Assembly: GCA_002362595.1 (NCBI GenBank)
Contig: DEUO01000058.1
Span: 2,279-9,506, forward strand
From: Caryophanales bacterium UBA3260
GTDB lineage: Bacteria; Bacillota_I; Bacilli_A; RF39; UBA660
DNA length: 7,228 bases
Reading direction: 5' to 3'
Shown here piece by piece: positions 1 to 6,250 of this stretch. Each line of letters opens with the position of its first letter. The stretch's first letter is position 1. The position numbers were made by a program, and so were the translations under genes. Below the pieces are notes generated by a model. It was given only the letters and a program-made list of their open reading frames with translations, was not told the origin of the DNA and did not search any database.

Positions 1-720
1 ATAAGTAAATTAGATATTATACCTAAAAGTATAAAGTCTCAGAAAATAAAAACATGGTTATCTAAAGTCTATAATATAAATGATGAAATACTATTTCAAA
101 GTAGCAAGAAAAACTTAAATAATAAAAGTATCTTAACTAACTTAGAGAATAAAAATATTCATTCATGTTATATCGTTGGATATACTAACTCTGGTAAATC
201 ATCACTAATTAATAAATTATGTGAAATAACTGATACTAAAAACCAAGAATTAACTACATGTCTAATTCCTAATACAACAATTGACTTTATCTCTTTAAAA
301 ATAACAGATAATATTACTATAATCGATTCACCAGGTTTTACATTAACCAATCCTATATATAAAGATAATGACTTTGCTCTTATTGAATCAATAAATCCTC
401 GAAAAGTATTAGCTCCTCTTACATATCAAGTAAAAGAAACTACATATTTAAATATTAATAATCTACTTGCTATTAATTCTAATATAACAAATAGTTTAAC
501 TCTTTATATAAGTAATACTATTCCTGTAAATCGTACTTTTAATCTAAAAGAACCATTAAAAAGTAAATCTATTCTAACTTTAAATATACCAAGTAATAGT
601 GATTTAGTAATTAAATCAGTAGGTTTTATTAATATAAAAAAAGAATGCCGTTTACAAATATATACTGATAATAAAGATTTATTTGAAATACGTCCATCTT
701 TATTTAATTCTCAAGAATAA
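1..720 (+). CDS. yqeH: YqeH-family circularly permuted ribosome-biogenesis GTPase, 3' part only
   Basis: The frame is open from the first base to TAA at 718-720, giving 239 in-window codons; the start lies upstream. The GTPase motifs come in the permuted order typical of YqeH: G4-like SKLD (codons 2-5) followed by IIPKSIKSQKIKTWL, G5-like SSKK (34-37), then G1 GYTNSGKSS (60-68), G2-like PNTT (90-93) and G3 DSPG (109-112). The tail, with a VGFINIKKECRLQIY stretch and FEIRPSLF near the end, matches the usual YqeH C-terminal domain. Family members are about 370 residues with an N-terminal four-cysteine zinc site, so roughly the first third is missing here. YqeH acts in the cytoplasm in assembly of the small ribosomal subunit (family knowledge). 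mutL begins 21 bases downstream with no terminator between, suggesting one transcript. Several motif residues differ from consensus, but the motif order makes the family assignment fairly secure. Confidence 0.85.
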   Translation: MSKLDIIPKSIKSQKIKTWLSKVYNINDEILFQSSKKNLNNKSILTNLENKNIHSCYIVGYTNSGKSSLINKLCEITDTKNQELTTCLIPNTTIDFISLKITDNITIIDSPGFTLTNPIYKDNDFALIESINPRKVLAPLTYQVKETTYLNINNLLAINSNITNSLTLYISNTIPVNRTFNLKEPLKSKSILTLNIPSNSDLVIKSVGFINIKKECRLQIYTDNKDLFEIRPSLFNSQE

Positions 721-741
721 TTAGTAAAGGAAGTACTTAAT

Positions 742-2577
742 ATGAGTAAAATCAAAATAATGAGTGAAAATTTAGCTAATAAAATAGCAGCAGGTGAAGT
801 AGTAGAAAAATGTGCTTCCGTCGTTAAAGAACTAGTTGAAAATAGTATTGATGCTAAATCTACCAATATCAGAGTAAATCTTACAAATGGTGGCTTAGCT
901 GAAATAAAAGTCATTGATGATGGAATAGGTATGGAAAGTGAAGATGCTCTTCTATCTTTTCAAAGACATGCTACAAGTAAACTTACTAGAGAAGATGATT
1001 TATTCTTTATAAATACATTAGGTTTCCGTGGCGAAGCTCTACCATCAATCGCCTCTGTCTCAGAAATAGATTTAATTACTTGTGCAAGTGATATTGGAAC
1101 TCACATTCATATTAAAGGTGGAACCTTAGAAATAAACGAACCATCTTCATCTAACAGAGGAACAATAATCTCCGTATCAAATCTCTTCTATAATACCCCA
1201 GCTCGTTTAAAATACTTAAAAAGTGAACAATATGAATTAGCTAATACTGTTTCGTACATTGAAAAACTATCATTATCTTATCCTAATATTAAATTTGAAT
1301 TAACAAATAATGGTAAAACCTTAGTAAAAACAAGTGGTTCTAATAATTTATTAAAAACTATTCATGAAATATATGGTTTATCAGTATCAAGTAATATGAT
1401 TGAAATACATGGCGAAACTGATGATTATACTATGGATGGCTATATATGCAAGCCTGAAATATTAAAGTCTAATCGCAATCATATGATTACAATTGTCAAT
1501 GGTCGTATCGTAAGAAATAACGACTTAAATAGAGCAATAAATGATGCTTACTTTCGCTATAAACCCGATATAAAATATCCTATTGTTGTTCTAAAAATAG
1601 AAACAGATCCTACATTAATAGATGTTAATATTCATCCTACTAAACAAGATATAAAACTAAGTAAAGAAAAAGAACTTTATGAAATGATTGTTACAACAAT
1701 TAGTAATAAACTACAAGAAGAACTATTAATACCTAATGCTTTAAAAGAAGAAAAAATAGATATTACTTTACCAGCATCTTTTACTAATGATTTAAAACTT
1801 GGAAATAGCAGACATGAAAACGTAAATGGAACAGAAGAAACGCCATCAGAAATAGAAGAGAGTAGTGAACCAAAAGAAAATATTCAAACAGAATTAAATC
1901 TATTTAATCGTGATGAAAGTACTCTAGGAGTAAAAGAAAAGCCACTAGCTTATAAATCATTAAAAGATCGTGTTCTAAATCCTGAATATAAAAATCTTAA
2001 TCTTATCGTAGTTGGTCAAGTCTTAGGTACATATATTATCTGTCAAAACGAACAAGGTCTATATATAATTGACCAACACGCAGCTCAAGAACGCGTTAAC
2101 TATGAACTAGTAACAGAACAATTTAAAAATAAAGAAGTAAGTACTGTAAATACCTTAATTCCTATCAATATTGAATTAAGTACTAGCGACTTTCTAAAAA
2201 TAAAAGATAATCAAAGTATTTTAAATGAACTAGGCTTTAATATAGAAGAATTTGGCATAAATACATACACAATCAAATCTCATCCCTCTTGGTTAAAAGA
2301 AGGACATGAAGAAGAAATAATTCGTACTATTTTTGACGAAATAATAAAAGAGGGATCAAACTTTGATCGTATTAGATTTAATAATAGCTTAATAGCAACA
2401 ATCGCTTGTAAAATGAGTGTTAAAGCCAATACTAGATTAAGTATGGAAGCTATGCAAGAGATTGTTAACGCTCTAAATAATGTCAAGAATCCATATAATT
2501 GTGCTCATGGACGTCCTACTATTATTAAATTTAGTACATATGATTTAGAAAAAATGTTCAAAAGAGTAATGAACTAA
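742..2577 (+). CDS. mutL: DNA mismatch repair protein MutL
   Basis: A complete 611-residue MutL, normal length for Firmicutes. It couples MutS mismatch recognition to strand nicking. The N-terminal GHKL ATPase shows KELVENSIDA (29-38, with E33 and N34), DDGIGM (59-64), TLGFRGEALPS (92-102) and SNLFYNTPARLKYL; DVNIHPTKQD closes the transducer domain. An acidic, low-complexity linker of roughly 70 residues follows. The C-terminal dimerisation domain carries the endonuclease motif DQHAAQER (444-451), ACK (555-557), CAHGRP (587-592) and a final FKRV, so this is a nicking MutL as expected in bacteria without MutH. The start fits the family (MSKIKIMSENLANKIAAGEV) and is preceded by AAAGGA at 726-731, ten bases upstream. 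Variants: the usual ERPASVV is EKCASVV (K23, C24), CPHGRP is CAHGRP, and the clamp-binding glutamine appears to be N470. mutS is not in the window. Confidence 0.97.
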   Translation: MSKIKIMSENLANKIAAGEVVEKCASVVKELVENSIDAKSTNIRVNLTNGGLAEIKVIDDGIGMESEDALLSFQRHATSKLTREDDLFFINTLGFRGEALPSIASVSEIDLITCASDIGTHIHIKGGTLEINEPSSSNRGTIISVSNLFYNTPARLKYLKSEQYELANTVSYIEKLSLSYPNIKFELTNNGKTLVKTSGSNNLLKTIHEIYGLSVSSNMIEIHGETDDYTMDGYICKPEILKSNRNHMITIVNGRIVRNNDLNRAINDAYFRYKPDIKYPIVVLKIETDPTLIDVNIHPTKQDIKLSKEKELYEMIVTTISNKLQEELLIPNALKEEKIDITLPASFTNDLKLGNSRHENVNGTEETPSEIEESSEPKENIQTELNLFNRDESTLGVKEKPLAYKSLKDRVLNPEYKNLNLIVVGQVLGTYIICQNEQGLYIIDQHAAQERVNYELVTEQFKNKEVSTVNTLIPINIELSTSDFLKIKDNQSILNELGFNIEEFGINTYTIKSHPSWLKEGHEEEIIRTIFDEIIKEGSNFDRIRFNNSLIATIACKMSVKANTRLSMEAMQEIVNALNNVKNPYNCAHGRPTIIKFSTYDLEKMFKRVMN

Positions 2578-2602
2578 AAAAGTCAACACACGTTGACTTT
2601 TT
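2577..2602. terminator. Bidirectional intrinsic terminator between convergent genes
   Basis: A perfect 11-base-pair stem AAAAAGTCAAC / GTTGACTTTTT (2577-2587 with 2592-2602) closes a four-base ACAC loop. The flanking A and T runs make it U-tailed when read in either direction. It begins on the last base of the mutL stop codon and lies 7 bases past the end of the minus-strand gene stopping at 2610, so it can end both convergent transcripts. Confidence 0.9.
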
Positions 2603-2609
2603 GTCTATT

Positions 2610-3473
2610 TTAATATACTTTCTTTATACAAGCTAAACCACTATTATAACTATCTAGTGAATCATCAAATAAAAAACTATCTCTAATTATATCATCTGTT
2701 GTCATCTTTTTACTTAAATTACATTTTAGCATTGCAATAACATAATCACTATCTTTTAAATACAAAGTAAATAGGGCAAGTGAATAATAAAATGAATTTA
2801 AATAAGCAATATTAGAATAAAGCGCCGCCATTAAACCATCTTTATTCTTTTTATTTGTCTTTAATTCTTTAACTATTCTAAAAAACATCTTAGCTTCACT
2901 ATATAATAACTCAATTCTTTCATAAACAATTTCTTTTAATAATATAGGATTACTATTAAAAGCCATAATAAGTTCAACTAACATAGGTATTACTTCTAAA
3001 GTAGTATTAATATTAGGACATTCTAAACTATTTCTTTCTTTTAATATATGTACAACTTCATGACTCATAAATACCCCCGAAGCTTCTGTTAATCTATCAG
3101 GAACATAAACACTAACAGCCCTCTTACATACACTACTACCAGTTTGTTCTACCATAAAATTAGTTAGAAAAGAAGAACATCTACTATTATATATCTCTTT
3201 ATATTCTAAATCTTTTATTATTGAAGTAGCATCTTTAATAACATTATCTATTCCTATCTTATATAAATTAGTTAATGAAGATATTAATAATTCATTAAAC
3301 TTAATAGTTCTTGATCTAGGTATTTCTTTCCTTTCTCTTAAATATATTATTTCTCTAGCTACCTCATAAGCTCTATTATAATCTTCCATTGTAACAGAAG
3401 AAGGATTAAATATTTTACAATTTTCTTGTATCGCTAAATACAATTCTGTATTTATTTCTACATCTTTATCCAT
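2610..3473 (-). CDS. Uncharacterised protein with HExxH (zincin-like) motif
   Basis: I do not recognise this 287-residue protein as a named family. It contains FMSHEVVHILKE with H138, E139 and H142, the HExxH signature of zinc metallopeptidases. A gluzincin third ligand could be E160 or E167, within LEVIPMLVELIMAF, 18 and 25 residues after H142. The ExxP...E pattern faintly resembles the third-ligand helix of M3 peptidases, but the rest is too short for a full M3 enzyme. No signal peptide or clear membrane anchor is seen; the protein looks largely helical, with a hydrophobic patch around residues 225-252 that may be a buried helix. Cysteines are scattered (C19, C99, C116, C152) without a CxxC pair. 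The start is well supported by an AAGGGGGG ribosome site (3480-3487) six bases upstream and its own promoter. It is convergent with mutL and probably monocistronic. Peptidase function is inference from the motif alone; an inactive zincin fold or a chance motif remains possible. Confidence 0.85.
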   Translation of the reverse strand: MDKDVEINTELYLAIQENCKIFNPSSVTMEDYNRAYEVAREIIYLRERKEIPRSRTIKFNELLISSLTNLYKIGIDNVIKDATSIIKDLEYKEIYNSRCSSFLTNFMVEQTGSSVCKRAVSVYVPDRLTEASGVFMSHEVVHILKERNSLECPNINTTLEVIPMLVELIMAFNSNPILLKEIVYERIELLYSEAKMFFRIVKELKTNKKNKDGLMAALYSNIAYLNSFYYSLALFTLYLKDSDYVIAMLKCNLSKKMTTDDIIRDSFLFDDSLDSYNSGLACIKKVY

Positions 3474-3479
3474 AGTAAT

Positions 3480-3487
3480 CCCCCCTT
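3480..3487 (-). promoter_or_regulatory. Strong ribosome binding site of the HExxH gene
   Basis: On the minus strand AAGGGGGG sits six bases before the ATG at 3471-3473. It is unusually G-rich for this AT-rich window and fixes the start codon choice. Confidence 0.8.
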
Positions 3488-3497
3488 AATTGCTTCT

Positions 3498-3526
3498 ATT
3501 TTACCATATCACTAAAACAATCCCAA
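3498..3526 (-). promoter_or_regulatory. Promoter of the HExxH gene (extended -10)
   Basis: On the minus strand TTGGGA (3521-3526) is followed after 17 bases by TAAAAT (3498-3503), preceded by TGG, giving an extended -10 (TGNTAAAAT). It lies just beyond the terminator of the upstream transporter gene, and a start site near 3491 would give a 5' leader of about 18 bases. This resembles a sigma-A type promoter. Confidence 0.6.
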
Positions 3527-3534
3527 ATTTATCT

Positions 3535-3561
3535 AAAAAAACTAGAAATTATTTTTCTAGT
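3535..3561 (-). terminator. Intrinsic terminator of the ABC exporter gene
   Basis: Read on the minus strand, ACTAGAAA and TTTCTAGT form an 8-base-pair stem (3554-3561 with 3541-3548) around a five-base loop, followed by six T residues (3535-3540). The stop codon of the transporter (3549-3551) lies inside the loop, so the hairpin overlaps the end of the coding sequence. Confidence 0.8.
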
Positions 3562-5291
3562 TCCATTTCATATAATTTTTTATAATCTTTATTATTTTTT
3601 AGTAATTCTTCATGTGTACCTGTAGCAACAACTTTACCATCATCAATAACCATTATTTTATCACTATTAATTACTGTTGATAATCTATGAGCAATAATTA
3701 ATATTGTATATTCATTTTTCATATTATTTATCGCATCTTGAATACCTTTTTGTGTCTCGTTATCTAAAGCACTAGTAGCTTCATCAAATAATATTATTTC
3801 TGTTTTCTGTGCTAATGCTCTTGCAATTGCAAGACGTTGTCTTTGTCCTCCAGATAGGGTAAGTCCACCTTCACCAACTAATGTATCATAACCTTTAGGA
3901 AGAGACATTATAAAGTCATGTAATTTTGCTAATTTGCAACATTTAATCATTTCTTCTTCTGATAAATCTTCTTTAACAATAGTAAAATTTTCTCTTATTG
4001 TTAAATTAAATATATATGGATTTTGTGTAATAATACTAATATTTCCTCTTATTGAATCACAATCTAATTCACTTATATCTATTCCATCTATCAGTATTTT
4101 ACCACTATTAGGTGTATACAATTTAGCTAGCAAAGAAAAAATTGTTGACTTACCAGCCCCAGATTTACCAACAAAAGACACAGTCTCATTATGTTTTATC
4201 TTAAAACTTATTCCTTTTAATACTTCTATATCATCACTATATCCAAAATGAACATCCTTAAATTCAAAATCTCCTTTAACATTATCTATATGTTTAGTAC
4301 CAAATCTTTCTTTTCTAAATGAATCACTATCTATTATCTCAAATACACGTCCAGCTGAAATATTAAAGTCTTTGAACCATTCCATCATTTGACTTGCTAA
4401 AGTAAGTAAATTAAATACACGTCCACGATACATATATATAACAACAAATTCATCAATACTTAACCATTTCTTATATAACATAAAACAAGCAAGTAATATT
4501 AATAAAAAATCAAATGTATCTCTAACACTACCCGTAAGTAGGTTATATCGACGAACTACCTCAGACATCTTATATCTTTCTTGATTTAATGAACTTATAT
4601 CATGATCTATTTTTTTCATAAAAGAATGAGAAGCATTTAGTACTTTAACATCTCTAACTCCACGTACTAATTCCCCAACAAGTCCTGTTGCTGCCTCAGC
4701 ACTCTTACGATAATGTTTATCTAAATGATTAAGTTTTTTAATTCTAATTCTTTCAAATATAAATATAACAATAATAGCTATTACATAAAAGACAAATATT
4801 AATTTATTAACGATAAATATTGCTACTAAAATACCTAAATTAGTAATAACATCAGTTACTGACATATTTAAATCTAAAAAAATATCAGCAATATATCCTG
4901 TATCTTTAACTAATCTATCTATAAATACACCACTAGATTTCTTATCTAAATCACTAGTTTCTATCTTTAATACTTCATTAGCTATATCTATTTGTATTCT
5001 CTTTAATACTTCTCTTGCAAATATCTGTGAATATTTCCTAGCAAAGAAATGTCCTAAATTACGTGCCATTTCTACTATAAATACTAATAAAGATATTATT
5101 AATAATTCATCTAACAATCCATTAGTTAATTTAAGTAATTGCTTAGCAGATAATAGGGGAGCAACAGCTCCAATAACAGCTAAAGATATATTAGCTATAA
5201 AATATAAAATAAATTCTTTCTTTTGTTTCTTAGCATACTTAAAAGATTTAACCAAATTATTCCATGCATTATAATTTTTCTTATCTTCCAT
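3549..5291 (-). CDS. Exporter-type ABC transporter, fused membrane and ATPase domains
   Basis: A complete 580-residue half-transporter of the MsbA/LmrA type, expected to dimerise in the cytoplasmic membrane and export an unknown substrate. Hydrophobic segments lie at about 27-48, 62-83, 144-162, 164-180, 258-273 and 279-296, the six helices of an ABC exporter domain. The nucleotide-binding domain has an A-loop tyrosine in HFGYSDD, Walker A GKSGAGKST (375-383), Q423 of the Q-loop, signature LSGGQ (479-483), Walker B ILFDE with catalytic E504, D-loop SALD and switch H535 in AHRLST. All catalytic residues are intact, so each site of a homodimer would be competent. No peptidase (C39) or other extra domain is present, and no partner half-transporter or peptide gene is adjacent, so the substrate cannot be read from context. 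The ATG follows AAAGGGGTGA four bases upstream (5296-5305). It has its own promoter and terminator and is probably monocistronic. Confidence 0.95.
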   Translation of the reverse strand: MEDKKNYNAWNNLVKSFKYAKKQKKEFILYFIANISLAVIGAVAPLLSAKQLLKLTNGLLDELLIISLLVFIVEMARNLGHFFARKYSQIFAREVLKRIQIDIANEVLKIETSDLDKKSSGVFIDRLVKDTGYIADIFLDLNMSVTDVITNLGILVAIFIVNKLIFVFYVIAIIVIFIFERIRIKKLNHLDKHYRKSAEAATGLVGELVRGVRDVKVLNASHSFMKKIDHDISSLNQERYKMSEVVRRYNLLTGSVRDTFDFLLILLACFMLYKKWLSIDEFVVIYMYRGRVFNLLTLASQMMEWFKDFNISAGRVFEIIDSDSFRKERFGTKHIDNVKGDFEFKDVHFGYSDDIEVLKGISFKIKHNETVSFVGKSGAGKSTIFSLLAKLYTPNSGKILIDGIDISELDCDSIRGNISIITQNPYIFNLTIRENFTIVKEDLSEEEMIKCCKLAKLHDFIMSLPKGYDTLVGEGGLTLSGGQRQRLAIARALAQKTEIILFDEATSALDNETQKGIQDAINNMKNEYTILIIAHRLSTVINSDKIMVIDDGKVVATGTHEELLKNNKDYKKLYEMELEK

Positions 5292-5316
5292 AATATCACC
5301 CCTTTAATTCGTAAGT

Positions 5317-5345
5317 ATTATAACATATCTGTACCAAAATATAAA
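5317..5345 (-). promoter_or_regulatory. Promoter of the ABC exporter gene (extended -10)
   Basis: On the minus strand a consensus TATAAT (5317-5322) is preceded by TGT, making an extended -10. A weak -35, TTTATA (5340-5345), lies 17 bases upstream. It points toward the ATG at 5289-5291 and shares its upstream bases with the divergent miaA promoter. Confidence 0.65.
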
Positions 5346-5351
5346 ACAATT

Positions 5352-5360
5352 TGATATAAT
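5352..5360 (+). promoter_or_regulatory. Promoter of the miaA operon (extended -10)
   Basis: TGATATAAT (5352-5360) is a perfect extended -10 element on the plus strand, 29 bases before the miaA ATG. No good -35 is visible at the right distance (TACCAA at 5332-5337), so recognition would rely on the extended -10. The predicted start site is near 5367. Confidence 0.65.
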
Positions 5361-5377
5361 AAATATGCAAGAAAAGT

Positions 5378-5384
5378 AGGGTGA
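5378..5384 (+). promoter_or_regulatory. Ribosome binding site that sets the miaA start at 5390
   Basis: AGGGTGA lies five bases before the ATG at 5390-5392. The in-frame GTG at 5381 falls inside this site and has no comparable site of its own upstream, so the ATG is the better start. Confidence 0.75.
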
Positions 5385-5389
5385 TTATT

Positions 5390-6250
5390 ATGATAATATG
5401 TATTGTTGGACCAACAGGTGTAGGTAAAACAAAGTTATCTATTGCTTTAGCTAAAAAATACGATGGAATTATAATAAATTGTGATGCTATGCAAGTATAT
5501 AAAGGACTAGATATTGGTACTGCTAAAGTAACCGAAGAAGAAAAAGAAAATATACCTCATCTTCTCTTTGATATTCGTGATGTAACAGAAGAATATACTG
5601 TATATGATTATCAAAAAGATTTAAGAGCCCTTCTAAATAAATATAATAATAAAAATATTATTATTGTAGGTGGAACTGGCTTATACTTAAAAGCAGCTCT
5701 ATATGACTATCGCTTTGCAACAGAAGAAACTTCATATCCATATGAAGAATATTCTAACGAAGAACTCTATAATTTAGTTAGAAAAAAAGATCCTAATACC
5801 ACTATTCATCCTAATAATAGAGTAAGATTAATAAGATACTTAAATAAGAAACTAACGGATACACCACCACCTATAAAGCTATATAATCATACTATAATAG
5901 GACTAACTACATCTCGTGATATTCTTTATGATAGAATAAATAAAAGAGTAGATATAATGCTTAAAAATGGTCTAATTGATGAAGTTAAATCATTTTACGA
6001 TAAAAATATTAGAACTAAACCTTTAACAGGAGGAATAGGTTATAAAGAACTATATAACTACTTTGATAATCAATGTACTATAGAAGAAGCAATAGATAAA
6101 ATCAAACAAAATTCCCGTCACTATGCTAAAAGACAATATACTTTCTTTAATAATCAACTAAATGTTAATTGGTTTAATGTCGACATTAATAATTTTAATA
6201 ATACTATTAAAGAAGTAGAAGAATTTATTAAAAAGGAGAATAACTTATGA
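5390..6250 (+). CDS. miaA: tRNA dimethylallyltransferase MiaA
   Basis: MiaA transfers a dimethylallyl group from DMAPP to N6 of A37, next to the anticodon of tRNAs reading codons that begin with U. With the ATG at 5390 the protein has 286 residues, shorter than the usual 300-315, with almost nothing before the P-loop. Seen in order: P-loop GPTGVGKT (7-14), CDAMQVYKGLDIGTAK with the catalytic-type D32, IPHLLFDI, GGTGLYLKAAL from G94, an insertion domain that looks compact, IHPNNRVRLIRYLN, GGIGYKEL, and the C-terminal HYAKRQYTFF. The serine usual after the catalytic Asp (DSMQ) is A33, and TWF is TFF; both are mild changes. The gene leads an operon: its TGA overlaps the ATG of the next gene by four bases (ATGA), so translation is probably coupled. 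In many Firmicutes miaA lies beside mutL; here two minus-strand genes separate them. Confidence 0.95.
   Translation: MIICIVGPTGVGKTKLSIALAKKYDGIIINCDAMQVYKGLDIGTAKVTEEEKENIPHLLFDIRDVTEEYTVYDYQKDLRALLNKYNNKNIIIVGGTGLYLKAALYDYRFATEETSYPYEEYSNEELYNLVRKKDPNTTIHPNNRVRLIRYLNKKLTDTPPPIKLYNHTIIGLTTSRDILYDRINKRVDIMLKNGLIDEVKSFYDKNIRTKPLTGGIGYKELYNYFDNQCTIEEAIDKIKQNSRHYAKRQYTFFNNQLNVNWFNVDINNFNNTIKEVEEFIKKENNL
6233..6238 (+). promoter_or_regulatory. Ribosome binding site of natA inside the miaA 3' end
   Basis: AAGGAG lies eight bases before the ATG at 6247-6249 and within the last codons of miaA. The natA start overlaps the miaA stop as ATGA, the usual arrangement for translational coupling. Confidence 0.8.

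Noticed and set aside
168..350. Short minus-strand open frame of 60 codons
   Set aside because: It lies antisense within the YqeH coding sequence, has no ribosome site and shows no recognisable protein.
711..914. Minus-strand open frame of 67 codons
   Set aside because: It is antisense to the start of mutL, whose protein motifs are unmistakable; the hydrophobic translation is a by-product of AT-rich codons.
2280..2486. Minus-strand open frame of 68 codons
   Set aside because: It is antisense to the conserved MutL C-terminal domain and has no supporting start signal.
2500..2517. CPHGRP to CAHGRP change in MutL
   Set aside because: The metal-linked Cys and His and the GRP turn are kept; only the intervening Pro is changed, so it is unlikely to matter for nicking.
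3934..4251. Plus-strand open frame of 105 codons
   Set aside because: It is antisense to the ATPase domain of the ABC exporter, covering its Walker A and Q-loop, and is explained as a shadow frame.
5292..5389. Possible riboswitch or small RNA in the divergent intergenic region
   Set aside because: The 98 bases are accounted for by two promoters and two ribosome sites; leaders are too short for a riboswitch and no hairpin with a T tract is seen.
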